A DNA stretch of 64,000 nucleotides from Streptomyces nojiriensis (GCF_017639205.1 NZ_CP071139.1:1116001-1180000); one strand, 5' to 3'; numbered from the stretch's first letter, positions 8,037-19,230 are shown. The notes: a model not told the origin generated them from the letters alone. Program-made: numbers and translations.

Positions 8037-8951
8037 GTGATACGTGCGCTTCGCCTCCGCGCCCTCGCCCTCACCGCCGCCTCGGCCCTCACGGCCGGCC
8101 TCGCCCTCACCCTCCCCTCCTCCCCCGCCGCCGCCGCGGCTCCCTGCGCCGGAGCCTGGGCCTCCTCCGCCGTCTACACGGGCGGCATGAGCGCCTCGTA
8201 CGGCGGCCACAACTGGCAGGCGAAGTGGTGGACCCAGGGCGAGACGCCCGGCACCACCGGCCAGTGGGGCGTCTGGTCGGACCAGGGCGCCTGCGGCGGC
8301 GGGGGCCAGGACCCGGATCCGGGCAACCCCACCGGATTCGTGGTCTCCGAGGCCCAGTTCAACCAGATGTTCCCGAACCGGAACCCCTTCTACACCTACA
8401 ACGGCCTGGTCTCGGCGCTCTCCGCCTACCCCGGGTTCGCCAAGACCGGCGACGACACCACCAAGCGGCGCGAGGCCGCGGCCTTCCTCGCGAACGTCTC
8501 CCACGAGACGGGCGGACTCGTGTACATCGTGGAGCAGAACACCGCCAACTACCCCCACTACTGCGACGCGAGCCAGCCCTACGGCTGTCCCGCCGGACAG
8601 GCCGCCTACTACGGCCGCGGCCCCATCCAGCTCAGTTGGAACTTCAACTACAAGGCCGCAGGTGACGCCCTGGGAATCAACCTGCTCGCCAACCCGTACC
8701 TCGTGGAGCAGGATCCGGCCGTCGCCATGAAGACGGCCCTCTGGTACTGGAACACCCAGAACGGCCCGGGCACGATGACCGCCCACGCCGCCATGGTGAA
8801 CGGCGCGGGCTTCGGCGAGACCATCCGCTCGATCAACGGCTCCCTGGAGTGCAACGGCGGCAACCCCGCCCAGGTCCAGAGCCGCATCTCGAAGTACCAG
8901 AGCTTCACGCAGCTGCTCGGGGTGACTCCCGGGAACAACCTCGGCTGCTGA
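8037..8951 (+). CDS. Secreted family 19 chitinase with N-terminal chitin-binding domain
   Basis: 304 aa from GTG 8037 with GAAGGAGC upstream. A long Ala-rich signal peptide (residues 1-35) precedes a CBM5/12 chitin-binding domain (about 37-86: WASSAVYTGG, WQAKWWTQGE, GQWGVWSDQG). A Gly/Pro/Asp linker and a GH19 catalytic domain (about 99-304) follow. Glu157 in VSHETGG is the catalytic acid and Glu166 the probable second carboxylate; YYGRGPIQLSWNFNY is the GH19 substrate-groove signature. It hydrolyses chitin endo-wise outside the cell, as ChiF/ChiG of S. coelicolor do. Confidence 0.93.
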   Translation: MIRALRLRALALTAASALTAGLALTLPSSPAAAAAPCAGAWASSAVYTGGMSASYGGHNWQAKWWTQGETPGTTGQWGVWSDQGACGGGGQDPDPGNPTGFVVSEAQFNQMFPNRNPFYTYNGLVSALSAYPGFAKTGDDTTKRREAAAFLANVSHETGGLVYIVEQNTANYPHYCDASQPYGCPAGQAAYYGRGPIQLSWNFNYKAAGDALGINLLANPYLVEQDPAVAMKTALWYWNTQNGPGTMTAHAAMVNGAGFGETIRSINGSLECNGGNPAQVQSRISKYQSFTQLLGVTPGNNLGC

Positions 8952-8969
8952 GCAACGGTGCCGTGGCGG

Positions 8970-11795
8970 TCACCGCGTGCGCAGCGCGGTGGCCAGCTGG
9001 GCCCGTGAGCGGACGTCGAGCTTCTGGTAGATGCGGGTCAGCCGGGCCTCGACCGTCTTGACGCTGAGGAACAGCTTCGCCGCGGCCTCCTGGTTGCTGG
9101 CGCCCTGGCTGACCAGCAGCGCGAGCCGGGTCTCGGCCTCGGTCAGGGTCGCGGCCGCCGGTACCCGCGCACCGGCGCCGTCGCCGGGGGCCGGTTCCCT
9201 GGCGAGTTCCGTCCAGGGGGCGGCCCCGGCCCGGTCGAAGACCTCGGCCGCGGCCCGGAGCGCCGCGCGGGCCGGTGCGCGCCGGCGTCTGCGGCGCTCC
9301 ACCCGGGCGAGGGCGAGCAGCGTACGGCCGCGTTCCAGCGGCAGCCTCAGGGCGTCGAAGCGCTGGGCGGTGGCCTCCAGCAGGTGCACGGCCGCATCGG
9401 CGTCGCCCTGCGCGGACAGGCACAGCCCGCGGGCCCGGTCGAGGGCCGCGACCACCCCGGTCCGACCGAGGCCGACGGCGACCGTGCGGACGGAGGACAG
9501 CAGCCGGGCCGCCTCCTCGGGCGCGTCGGCGGCGATCAGGGCCTCGGCGAGCTCCCCGTGCCAGCGCAGGATCGAGGGGTCCACCACCTGCTGGGCGGCC
9601 TCCAGTTCGGCGACGCGGCGCAGGGTGGCGACGGCCTTCGCCGCCTCTCCCGTGGCGAGTTCGACGAGACCGAGCGCGTGCAGGCTGCGGGAGAGGAAGA
9701 CCTGGTCCTGCTCCTCCTGCGAGGCCTGGATGCCGCGCCGGGCGTAGCCGGCGGCCCGGGCGAAGCTGCCGCCCATGGCCTCGGCCATAGCGGCGACGTA
9801 CCAGGCGGGGCCGGGCGAGAGCCCCGCGTCGATCGTGAGCTCCAGGGCCCGGCGGGCGTGGGCGGAGGCGGCCTCGCACCGGCCGCTGCGCAGTTCGACC
9901 TCGGTGAGGCTGCGCAGGACCTCGAAGACGTCCTCGGCGGAGCCGGTGCGCTGGACCGCGGGCAGCAGGACCATCAGCTGGCGGCGGGCGTCGTCGAGGC
10001 CGTCGTCGAAGAGGGCGTGCCGGACGGCGAGGTACTGGGGTGCGTTGCGCATGCCGAGCGGCACCTCGGGGGCGGGCAGGGCGAGGGCCTCGGCGAGGAT
10101 CGCCTCCGCTCCCGGGTCGCCGAGGATGCGGCCCATGCGGGCCCGTACGGTCAGGGCCATGGCCTCGGCGACCTGGTCGCCGCCGAGTGCGGCGAGCGCC
10201 CCGGCGCGGGCCGCGGCGTCGCGGGAGCGGACCGGGTCGCCGTCGCTGAGGTTGTGCTTCCAGGCGATCCGCAGCTGGACGGCGGCCTGGAGCGAGGGGT
10301 CGCCGGCGGCCTCGTCCATGGCGTACGCGATGGTCTCGTCGAGGGCGCCCAGGGCCTGCCCGGCGGCGTCGATCACGGCGAGCCGGGCCCGTACCCGGTC
10401 GGCGGGCGAGGCGTCGCGGGCCAGGACGGCCCCGGTGGCGCGGCGGGCGAGGTCGGCGCGGCCGGACCAGCCGGCGTCCTCGGCGGCCGTGACCAGGCGG
10501 GCCAGTTCCTCGCCGGCCAGCCAGGACGGCGTGCGTTCGGCGGCGAGCAGGCCCAGTTCGGCGGCGAGGGCGCGCTGGCCCCGGCGGCGGCAGGCCGCGG
10601 CGGCCTCGCTGATCTCCTCGGCGAGCCACTGGTCGGGGGTGTCCACGGCCAGCGCGCGGTGGCGTACGGCCTGGACGGGATCGTCGACGGCGGCGGCCAG
10701 GGCCGCGTGCCCGGCGGCGCGTTCGGGCCACCCGGCGTCGGCGGCGAGGGCGGTGGGCAGGGCGCCGGCGGTGAACTCCACGGAACCGTCCTCGCCCACC
10801 CTGACCAGCGCGGCCCGTTCCGCCTCGGCCAGTTCGGCCTCGGCGTCGGGGCGGCCGGCGCGGCGCAGCAGGGAGATGGTGGGCCGGGTGGCGAGGGCGG
10901 CGAGCAGCAGGGTGCGGCGGGCCTGGGCGGGGGCTCCGGCGAGGAGCCGGCGGGCCACCTCGCGGGCCTGTCCGGAGACGGGCAGGGGGTCGGCGTGGTG
11001 GGCGCTGCCGTCGCGGGCCTCGGCGGCCTCGGCGAGGGAGTGGCCGAGGGCGAGGGCGAGGCGCGGGTTGCCGCCGCTGGCCTGGTGGATCCGGCCGGCG
11101 AGGCGCGCCGGGAGGCCGTGGCGGACGAGGAGTTCGGCGACCTCGTCGGCGCCGAGCGGGGGTACCCGGATGGCGGGCACGCCGGGGCCGCAGAGGGGTT
11201 CGCCCACCGGGACCCCGCCCTGGACGCATTCGGCGACCAGGACCCGTACGCGGGGCGGGGTGAGGCGCAGGGCGAAGCGGAGCAGGTCGGTGCTCTCGGC
11301 GTCGAGCCACTGGGCGTTGTCGAGGACGAGCAGGACGGGGTCGCGGTCGGCGAGCGTACGCAGCACCTCGACCACGGCGAGGCGCAGGGCGATGTGGTCG
11401 CGGCCGGCCCGGGGGGCGTCGGCCTCGCGGCGCAGGAGGGCGATGGCGGTGCGCTGGGGGCCGGAGAGCTGTTCCAGGGCGCCGCCGGGTACGGAGGCGA
11501 GGAGGGCGGCGGCGGACGCCTCGGGTATCCATTGGTCGGCGGCCTCGGGGGCGAGGCGCAGCACGGTCTCGCGGCGCGCTTCGGCCGCGGCCGCGACGGC
11601 GCGCACGACCTCGGTCTTGCCCGCGCCGGCGGGTCCGGTCAGGAGCGCCCGGCCGTGCGCGGTCAGCGCGCGGTCGACCGCCTTGATCAGTTCTCCGTGT
11701 CCGACCCTTGTGTCAGCGTGCCCCGTCGCCGCCACCACGCACAGCCACCAGCCTCTCGGTCCCAGCTCCGGCGCCCTTCCTGTGAGAGGCGACAA
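8970..11795 (-). CDS. LuxR-family ATPase transcriptional regulator (LAL type)
   Basis: Up to 941 aa. The longest frame begins with TTG at 11795; later GTG codons inside VVAATGHADTRVGHGELI are plausible starts because RVGHGELIKAVDRAL is where relatives begin. Walker A is LLTGPAGAGKTE (about 52-63), Walker B is VLLVLDNAQWLD, then a long alpha-solenoid of TPR-like helices. The C-terminal LuxR HTH contains LTEAETRLALLVSQGASNQ and FLSVKTVEARLTRIYQKL. LALs are ATP-dependent activators of sugar-use or secondary-metabolite genes. Convergent with the chitinase (18 bp apart); the target is not evident. Confidence 0.9.
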   Translation of the reverse strand: MSPLTGRAPELGPRGWWLCVVAATGHADTRVGHGELIKAVDRALTAHGRALLTGPAGAGKTEVVRAVAAAAEARRETVLRLAPEAADQWIPEASAAALLASVPGGALEQLSGPQRTAIALLRREADAPRAGRDHIALRLAVVEVLRTLADRDPVLLVLDNAQWLDAESTDLLRFALRLTPPRVRVLVAECVQGGVPVGEPLCGPGVPAIRVPPLGADEVAELLVRHGLPARLAGRIHQASGGNPRLALALGHSLAEAAEARDGSAHHADPLPVSGQAREVARRLLAGAPAQARRTLLLAALATRPTISLLRRAGRPDAEAELAEAERAALVRVGEDGSVEFTAGALPTALAADAGWPERAAGHAALAAAVDDPVQAVRHRALAVDTPDQWLAEEISEAAAACRRRGQRALAAELGLLAAERTPSWLAGEELARLVTAAEDAGWSGRADLARRATGAVLARDASPADRVRARLAVIDAAGQALGALDETIAYAMDEAAGDPSLQAAVQLRIAWKHNLSDGDPVRSRDAAARAGALAALGGDQVAEAMALTVRARMGRILGDPGAEAILAEALALPAPEVPLGMRNAPQYLAVRHALFDDGLDDARRQLMVLLPAVQRTGSAEDVFEVLRSLTEVELRSGRCEAASAHARRALELTIDAGLSPGPAWYVAAMAEAMGGSFARAAGYARRGIQASQEEQDQVFLSRSLHALGLVELATGEAAKAVATLRRVAELEAAQQVVDPSILRWHGELAEALIAADAPEEAARLLSSVRTVAVGLGRTGVVAALDRARGLCLSAQGDADAAVHLLEATAQRFDALRLPLERGRTLLALARVERRRRRRAPARAALRAAAEVFDRAGAAPWTELAREPAPGDGAGARVPAAATLTEAETRLALLVSQGASNQEAAAKLFLSVKTVEARLTRIYQKLDVRSRAQLATALRTR

Positions 11796-11950
11796 TACGA
11801 GGTCGAGTGGCGGGCGGACACGGATTGTGACGCAGAAATCAGTCGTGTGCCGGGAAAACCCGTCGGACCTGCCGATACGAGGCGCATCAGCAGGTCCGCG
11901 GGCTTGCTTTGGTCCGTACTATCTGGCCGTCAGGCCGAGTTGGCTCCTGA

Positions 11951-13753
<1,803 letters not shown>

Positions 13754-14162
13754 GTGTTCCCCTTAAAGGGCCGTTTCCGGGCAGGCCGGAGCGGCCGGTC
13801 AGTGCAGTGTGGGAGGTTCCGGCGGCCGCGGGACCGGGAGCGAGTTGGTCGAGCTCGCCCCGGCTCCGCCGCGCGCCACGTCGCCCGAGCCGCAACGGCG
13901 GGGCCGGGCAACGGCGGTCCCGGCTCTCCCCCCGACCGGTACGGCCTTCACGCCATGTGGGGTTGGCGTGTGTGCCGTAGGGTCAGGGGAAGATCGCCGG
14001 TGGGCAGACAGTAGGCAACACGGGGATGAACTCGATACGGGGAAAACCCTTGTCCGCCCCCTGCGGCTCCCCCCGAGGGTCCCTCGGCAGGGGCCCTGAC
14101 CTGGCATGTTCGGCGTCCGCCCGGTCGCCGCGCAGGACCGGGGCGGCAGGCGGGGACACGGA
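13754..14162. other. Intergenic region upstream of the subtilase
   Basis: 409 bp with no convincing gene; the short frames here lack start signals and family resemblance. It should hold the protease promoter. A GC-rich dyad GAGTTGGTCGAGCTCG is seen near 13840, but I found no clear -35/-10 pair. Confidence 0.4.
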
Positions 14163-14912
14163 CTAGCGCGGCGGGAACAGCTTGCGGAAGTACGTCCAGC
14201 TGGTCTCGTTCGGCTCGCTCCACTTCTCCGGTGCGTGGGCGAATTCAGGCTGTTTTTCGGCGATGTAGGCGCGGGTGCGCTCCGGAACCTGCGCGTACGA
14301 GTCCAGCTTGCGGCCGCGGCAGTGGAAGGTGAGGCCGCCGGGGCGCTGCCCCTGTTCCATCCAGGGCAGCCACGGGGACATCCGGGTCCAGGACATCGTG
14401 GCGGGGACGCTCACCGCGTCGGTGGTCAGGGTGGCCGCGGGCGCGAAGAACTGGAACAGCTCCAGGGCGCGGTAGGTGTCGTCGGCGGACTGGGCCGGGT
14501 ACTCCGCGACCGGCAGGGGCGAGGGGTAGGCCAGCGGGATCTCCAGGCTGAAGCAGACCTGGTCGCCCAGTTCCGTCAGGGGCACCGGGAAGGGCCGCCA
14601 CTTCTGGTTGGCCGGATCGTTCCAGACGTGGACCACCGGCTTGTCCTGCCAGGTCTCCAGGATCTCCCGGGTCACGGGGTCGAGGTAGAAGGCGGCTTCC
14701 CTGGACAGGAGCTGGTAGCCGCCGAGCTCCTCGTCCGCCACGAGGCGCGCGACGTTGAGCCCTTCGAAGCCGAAGACGCGACGGTAGGGCTCGCCGGGGG
14801 CCCAGGAGTGGACGTCCCCGGTCCACCGGTAGGTGACCTCGGCGCCGTCGAGCGAGGCACGGGTGCGGGCGAATGCTTGCAGGAGCTCGGCGGGTGTCAG
14901 CTCTGTTGTCAT
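14163..14912 (-). CDS. DUF1838-like protein
   Basis: 249 aa from ATG 14912 (MTTELTPAELLQAF); an upstream in-frame start would add nine residues in the GNAT intergenic gap. The Trp/Tyr-rich central part (YRWTGDVHSWAPGEPYRRVF, FEGLNVAR, VVHVWNDPANQKWRPFPV, MSWTRMSPWLPWMEQG) resembles DUF1838, a family of unknown function predicted to have a beta-rich fold. There is no signal peptide. TAG stop. Assignment to the DUF is by pattern memory only. Confidence 0.6.
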   Translation of the reverse strand: MTTELTPAELLQAFARTRASLDGAEVTYRWTGDVHSWAPGEPYRRVFGFEGLNVARLVADEELGGYQLLSREAAFYLDPVTREILETWQDKPVVHVWNDPANQKWRPFPVPLTELGDQVCFSLEIPLAYPSPLPVAEYPAQSADDTYRALELFQFFAPAATLTTDAVSVPATMSWTRMSPWLPWMEQGQRPGGLTFHCRGRKLDSYAQVPERTRAYIAEKQPEFAHAPEKWSEPNETSWTYFRKLFPPR

Positions 14913-14987
14913 ACGCCCCACTGTGCGCGGTCGCCGCACGGCCGGACAAGCGGCCCCACGGACAACCTCGACCCCGCCGGTGACGCC

Positions 14988-15530
14988 TCAGGCAGCCGCG
15001 CGACGCACGTGCAGATGGCCGTCGAGGGGGTAGGCGGGAGGCGCGGACGCCAGTGTCCTGTCGTACGTGTAGCCGCATTTGGCCGCGACGCGGCAGGATG
15101 CGGGGTTGTCCACCTGGTGGAGCAGTTCGAGGCGCTCCAGGCCGTCGGCACGAAAGGCGTCCAGGGACCAGACGGTGAGGGCTTCCAGGGCTCGCGGAGC
15201 CACACCCCGGCCCCGCGCCTGGGCCGCCGTCCAGTAGCCGACCTCGGCGGAGGCCTTGCAGGACGCGACCTCCTTGAGGACGACGTTGCCCACCAACCGC
15301 GCCGGCGCCGCGCCCCGGGCCGCCTCCAGGACGGCGAAGCCGAACCGGACCCCCGCCGCCCAGCCCCGCTCCTGGGCCCGCACCCACCTCAGTCCGTCGT
15401 CCTCGCGCTCCAGGCCGGGATCCGGCGAGGCCGCGACCAGTGCGGAGACGTCCTCCACGCACCAGGGCCGAAGAACGAGAGCGGGAGCGGTCGGTGTCGC
15501 GGCGGCCTCGAGCATGACGGAAGTGATCAT
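14988..15530 (-). CDS. GNAT family N-acetyltransferase (RimJ/RimL-like)
   Basis: 180 aa. LVLRPWCVEDVSALVAAS is the N-terminal GNAT strand, VGYWTAAQARGRGVAPRALEAL is the acetyl-CoA pyrophosphate loop (Q/RxxGxG/A), and LERLELLHQVDNPASCRVAAKCGY is the motif B region with the Asn found in RimJ/L-type enzymes. It probably acetylates a small molecule or a protein N terminus. Start choice (ATG 15530 or 15515) is open because no clear RBS is visible. Confidence 0.85.
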   Translation of the reverse strand: MITSVMLEAAATPTAPALVLRPWCVEDVSALVAASPDPGLEREDDGLRWVRAQERGWAAGVRFGFAVLEAARGAAPARLVGNVVLKEVASCKASAEVGYWTAAQARGRGVAPRALEALTVWSLDAFRADGLERLELLHQVDNPASCRVAAKCGYTYDRTLASAPPAYPLDGHLHVRRAAA

Positions 15531-15852
15531 CAGCCGATCGTAGCCGCCGCGGCCGGGCGCGCGGGGTTCGCACGAAGCCCGCGCGGCCGGCGGCGGGCGA
15601 CAAGGACGGCCCTGAGCGTCGCCGGTGACGATCCGGAATCAAGCACCTCGGGGTCGCCGGGAACGGGGTCGTACGCCGCCCCGGCGGGCCCGCGGCCGCG
15701 ATGCGGCCGCGATGCGCGGCCCTGGGGCCGACCTGCACCGGACAGCCGCTCACCCACCCGCCCAGTCGCTCGACAAACCGGCTCTGACCTGGTGTTTTCC
15801 TTGGATTCACCTAGGCTGGAGAGATCTGCCGGACACCATCGGAGGGGACTTC
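15531..15852. other. Divergent GNAT / GyrB-like intergenic region
   Basis: 322 bp. Near the right end lies TAGGCT (15812-15817), a plausible -10 for the GyrB-like gene, within the dyad GGTG...CACC; I see no good -35. The rest is GC-rich with no supported gene. Confidence 0.35.
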
Positions 15853-17019
15853 ATGAGTGACGAAGCGATCACGTACGACGCCAGCCGCATCCAGGTGCTG
15901 GAGGGTGCCGAAGCCGTGCGCAAGCGGCCCGGGATGTACATCGGCTCGCTCGGCGAACGCGGCCTGCACCAGATGCTCTTCGAGGTCGCCGACCGGGCGG
16001 TGAACGAGGCCCTGACCGGCCGCGCCTGCTCCGTCGGCGTGACCCTGATGGCCGACGGCGCCGTGCGGGTCACCGACGACGGTCCGGGCATCCCCTTCGG
16101 GGCCGCCGAGGACACCGACGGCCCCGGTCTCGAAGCCCTGTTGACCGACCTGTCGGCCGGGACGAGGCCCCGTGACCGCCACACCGTGACCATGACCCTC
16201 GTCGGCCTGGGGCCCGCCGTCACCAACGCACTGTCCAGCCAGCTGACGGCCGAGGTGCGGCGCGAGGGGGTCCGCTGGGTCCAGGAGTACGCGCGCGGCG
16301 TCGCCATCGCGCCGCCCAGCGCCGCGGGTCCGGCGACGGGAAACGGGACCACCATCACCTTCCGGCCCGACGCCACCCTCTTCGAGACGACGGAGTGCTC
16401 GTTCGCCGTGCTGGCGGAGCACTTCAGGGAGCTGGCCTTCCTCAACCGGGGCCTGGACGTCTCGCTGACCGACGAACGCCCTCCGGGCGGCGCCCAGACC
16501 GCGCGTTTCCGGTTCCTGGGCGGGGTGAGGGACTTCGTCGTATCCCTCCGGGCTCGGGCGGGGACGCCCGTGCACACGAACGTCATCGGTTTCGAGCGGG
16601 AGGACCCGCGGATGGCGGGGACGATGGAGGTGGCCCTGCGGTGGTGCGGCTCCCGTGAGGAGCGGGTCCGGAGCTTCGTCAACAGCATGGCCACCCCCTA
16701 CGGCGGCACCCACGAGGCGGGCTTGCGCGAGGGGGTGGCGGCCGCGCTCGACGCGTACGCGCGGGCGCGGGGGCTGTTGACGGCGGTGGAGCCCGGCCTC
16801 GGCGCCGACCGCATCGGCCGAGGCCTGACGGCGGTCGTGTCGGTCAAGCTGGACCACCCCGAGTTCGTCGGCGCGACACGCGGAGCACTGGGCAACGGCC
16901 CCGTGCGCGCCTGTGTCGGGGAGGCCGTGCGGGAGCACCTCGGTGACTGGCTGGAGCAGAACCCGGGGCAGGCGGTGGCCGTCATCACCGAGATGCTCCG
17001 GGCCGACGCCCTCGACTGA
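15853..17019 (+). CDS. Short GyrB-like protein, ATPase+transducer only, degenerate active site
   Basis: 388 aa from ATG 15853 with GGAGGGG upstream; the full GyrB is about 650-800 aa. It aligns with GyrB from the N-terminal arm (ASRIQVLEGAEAVRKRPGMY) through the GHKL ATPase and the transducer (SFVNSMATPYGGTHEAGL), then ends, with no TOPRIM or Toprim-C region. The catalytic Glu44 (FEVADR) and DDGPGIP (75-81) remain. However, the Mg-binding Asn is Arg48, the G2 loop GLHGVG is TLVGLG (115-120), and the transducer QTK loop is ATR (about 341-343). ATP hydrolysis is therefore doubtful. It could bind gyrase or DNA as a regulator. It is an intact frame, not an obvious pseudogene. Confidence 0.85.
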   Translation: MSDEAITYDASRIQVLEGAEAVRKRPGMYIGSLGERGLHQMLFEVADRAVNEALTGRACSVGVTLMADGAVRVTDDGPGIPFGAAEDTDGPGLEALLTDLSAGTRPRDRHTVTMTLVGLGPAVTNALSSQLTAEVRREGVRWVQEYARGVAIAPPSAAGPATGNGTTITFRPDATLFETTECSFAVLAEHFRELAFLNRGLDVSLTDERPPGGAQTARFRFLGGVRDFVVSLRARAGTPVHTNVIGFEREDPRMAGTMEVALRWCGSREERVRSFVNSMATPYGGTHEAGLREGVAAALDAYARARGLLTAVEPGLGADRIGRGLTAVVSVKLDHPEFVGATRGALGNGPVRACVGEAVREHLGDWLEQNPGQAVAVITEMLRADALD

Positions 17020-17032
17020 GTGCCGGTCGCGT

Positions 17033-17062
17033 CCCGGCCGGCAGGCCAGCGGGTCGGCCGGG
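17033..17062. terminator. Bidirectional terminator hairpin
   Basis: CCCGGCCG (17033-17040) and CGGCCGGG (17055-17062) form an 8-bp stem between the convergent GyrB-like and phosphotransferase genes. Confidence 0.5.
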
Positions 17063-17072
17063 AGGTGAGGAT

Positions 17073-18062
17073 TCAGGCATACCTGTCGAAGAGGGCCTGG
17101 AGGTAGTCCTCCAGCCTCTGCGTCAGGGCACGGGCCGTCAGGTCGGCGCGGCCCAGTTCGCGCCAGGGCACGGCGACCTTCTCCGCTTCCGGAGCGAAGC
17201 CCAGCGCGTCCAGGAGGCGCCAGTGGAGGTGGGCGGTGCGGTCCTCCGTCAGGGTTCCTCCCGCGGCGGCGTAGCGGTCCGCGAAGCCCATCCCCGCGGG
17301 AACACCGTGCAGCAGGGCGAGGGCCGTCGAGCAGTGCGCCACGTCCAGGTCGGCGGGTCCCCAGGAGGTCTCCACCCAGTCGACGACACCGCTGATCCGA
17401 AGATCCTCGTCCGTGCCGGTGAAGAGGACGTTCCCGGGATGGAAGTCCCGGTGCAGGAAGCGGCCCCGATAGGCCGGGGGTTCGCGGCGGATGACGTCGA
17501 CCGCCCGCTGCCAGAGTTCGGGCCGCCCGGTGGCCGCGGGCGGGCTCACCCGCTCGGGAGAGGCCCAGGCCTGATAGGTGCGGGGCCGCTGGTCCGCGGC
17601 TGTCGGCAGCTGATGGATGCGCACCAGCTGGCGGGCCAGCAGTTCGGCGCGGTCGTCGGCGTTCCGGTCGTCCAGGCGGATCGTTCCCGGCAGCAGGGAC
17701 ATCAGCAGGGAGGGGTGGTCGCAGTGCTGCGCGGTCGCGTCCACCGCCACCAGCGTGGCCGCCGGTACGTCCGTGTCACCGAGCAGCCGCAGGATCTCCG
17801 CCTCACGGGTCAGCAGGCCCTCCGCGTGGCGGACGTAGAAGGGCGCGACGAAGGACCGCAGGACGAGCGAGCGCCGGCCGTCGGGGCCGCGGAGGTCCAG
17901 GCGCCGCATCTGCGAGGTCCAGCCGCCGCGCAGCCGCACGACCTGCTCGATGCGCTCCCCCGCCGACAGCGCCTTCTCCACCCAGGAGCGCGTGGCATCC
18001 CAGCCCGCACCGTCACCGTCGAGATCCGCGCCCATGCCCTCGGCCCCCTCGCCCGAACTCAT
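17073..18062 (-). CDS. APH-family phosphotransferase
   Basis: 329 aa. It has the aminoglycoside/choline kinase fold with the catalytic loop FLHRDFHPGNVLF (about 204-216) and metal-binding VVDWVETSWGPADLDVAH (about 226-243). The N-terminal lobe contains GGWTSQMRRLDLRGPDG and LVLRSFV. Distant members phosphorylate aminoglycosides, macrolides, choline or homoserine; the acceptor here cannot be predicted and a resistance role is not implied. Start ATG 18062; it is divergent from the DUF1996 gene. Confidence 0.85.
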   Translation of the reverse strand: MSSGEGAEGMGADLDGDGAGWDATRSWVEKALSAGERIEQVVRLRGGWTSQMRRLDLRGPDGRRSLVLRSFVAPFYVRHAEGLLTREAEILRLLGDTDVPAATLVAVDATAQHCDHPSLLMSLLPGTIRLDDRNADDRAELLARQLVRIHQLPTAADQRPRTYQAWASPERVSPPAATGRPELWQRAVDVIRREPPAYRGRFLHRDFHPGNVLFTGTDEDLRISGVVDWVETSWGPADLDVAHCSTALALLHGVPAGMGFADRYAAAGGTLTEDRTAHLHWRLLDALGFAPEAEKVAVPWRELGRADLTARALTQRLEDYLQALFDRYA

Positions 18063-18188
18063 GCAGGCACACTATCCGTCGCGGTGAACCGTCGGCCGCA
18101 CCACCCCGAAACGCACAAGCGACGGCGCCCCGCCCGTCATATGGATGACCAGTTGACGGCGGGGGCGCCACCGGCAACCGTGACCGCC

Positions 18189-19187
18189 ATGGGGAACGAA
18201 CGCCGGCTGCTCACTCTCGCCATCTGCCTGGTCCTGGGCGGCGGGCTGATCGCAGCGGTACTGGGGGCGTCGCGGGCGGCCGGTCCGCACGCCGGGGCGG
18301 CGGACGGGCGGCCGGTGGCGTCCGACTACGTGGACATACGCGATGTCCTGCGCCTCCCGGCGGCCGCTCCCGCCCCCGGGTCCGAGGGATCCGCCGGGTC
18401 GATGGTGGTCGATTGCGGCCGCAACGAGCAGGGCCACTACAACGAGGACAACCTCGTGGTCTCGCCCGGGCTGCTGGGCGGCGCCCATCACACGCACGCC
18501 TACGTGGGGAACCTCTCCACCGACGCGCTGTCGACGGAGGCCTCGCTGGACGCGGCCGCGACGAGCTGTGCCGGCGGCGACCGGTCCACGTACTACTGGC
18601 CCGTCCTGCGTCGCCCGGACCGCCCGGGCACGCGCCCGCACGAGGATTCGGCGGGGCACGGGAACGTCGGCGAGATCGTGCCGGAGTCCTCGGTCCTCGT
18701 GGAGTTCCGCGGCAATCCCGTGAGCAAGGTGGTGCCGATGCCGCGCTTCCTGCGCGCGATGACCGGCGACGCCGTCGCGTACACCGCGGCCGACGAGTCC
18801 GACGTCCGGGCCCGCTGGGGGTGTTCGGGCTCCCCGGACCGGGCGACCACCCGCTACCCGCGCTGCCCCGCGGGCGAGCGCGTCACCCGCACCCTGGTCT
18901 TCCCGAGCTGCTGGAACGGACTCGACACCGTCGGCGTCACGCACCGCTCGCACCTGCTCTTCACCGCCGCGAACGGCGTCTGCCCGAAGGACACGTTCCC
19001 GGTGCCCGAACTGCGCGTCTCCCTCGCCTACGAGATCCCCCCGGGGCTGAACGTGGCCCTCGACTCCTTCCCCGAGCAGCGGCACAGCCCGAAGACCGAT
19101 CACGCGATGTTCGTGAACGCCATGACCGACCGGCAGATGGCCGCGGTCGTCGACTGCATCAACGAAGGCCGCGTCTGCCGGACCTGA
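18189..19187 (+). CDS. Secreted/anchored DUF1996 protein
   Basis: 332 aa from ATG 18189; another in-frame ATG at 18141 would put 16 residues before the hydrophobic segment. The N-terminal segment LLTLAICLVLGGGLIAAVLGA is a signal anchor or uncleaved signal peptide. The DUF1996 core follows: VVDCGRNEQGHYNEDNLVVSPG, GAHHTHAYVGNLSTDA, STYYWPVLRRP, then FPSCWNGLDTVG and PELRVSLAYEIPPG. Repeated His and Cys pairs suggest a metal-binding or disulfide-rich extracellular domain. Related domains occur in fungi and actinomycetes; function unknown. A dyad GACCTG...CAGGTC overlaps the stop (19181-19199). Confidence 0.8.
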   Translation: MGNERRLLTLAICLVLGGGLIAAVLGASRAAGPHAGAADGRPVASDYVDIRDVLRLPAAAPAPGSEGSAGSMVVDCGRNEQGHYNEDNLVVSPGLLGGAHHTHAYVGNLSTDALSTEASLDAAATSCAGGDRSTYYWPVLRRPDRPGTRPHEDSAGHGNVGEIVPESSVLVEFRGNPVSKVVPMPRFLRAMTGDAVAYTAADESDVRARWGCSGSPDRATTRYPRCPAGERVTRTLVFPSCWNGLDTVGVTHRSHLLFTAANGVCPKDTFPVPELRVSLAYEIPPGLNVALDSFPEQRHSPKTDHAMFVNAMTDRQMAAVVDCINEGRVCRT

Positions 19188-19202
19188 GTGACGCAGGTCA
19201 CG

Positions 19203-19230
19203 TGAACCGAATCCGTCCCGGTGGCGTGTT
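19203..19230 (+). promoter_or_regulatory. Candidate ECF-type autoregulated promoter
   Basis: TGAACC (19203-19208), a 16-base spacer, then CGTGTT (19225-19230) resembles GAAC...CGT promoters used by many ECF sigma factors. It lies just upstream of the sigma gene, suggesting autoregulation. Confidence 0.4.

Noticed and set aside
13809..14099. 96-codon plus-strand frame between the subtilase and DUF1838 genes
   Set aside because: No RBS, Pro/Arg-rich low-complexity translation and no recognisable motif.
15853..17019. gyrB pseudogene remnant
   Set aside because: The frame is intact, has a good RBS and terminator, and ends cleanly at a domain boundary, so a maintained short protein is more likely than a fragment.
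17223..18188. N-terminal extension of the DUF1996 protein
   Set aside because: The frame is open only because it is antisense to the phosphotransferase gene; the signal-anchor segment begins just after 18189.
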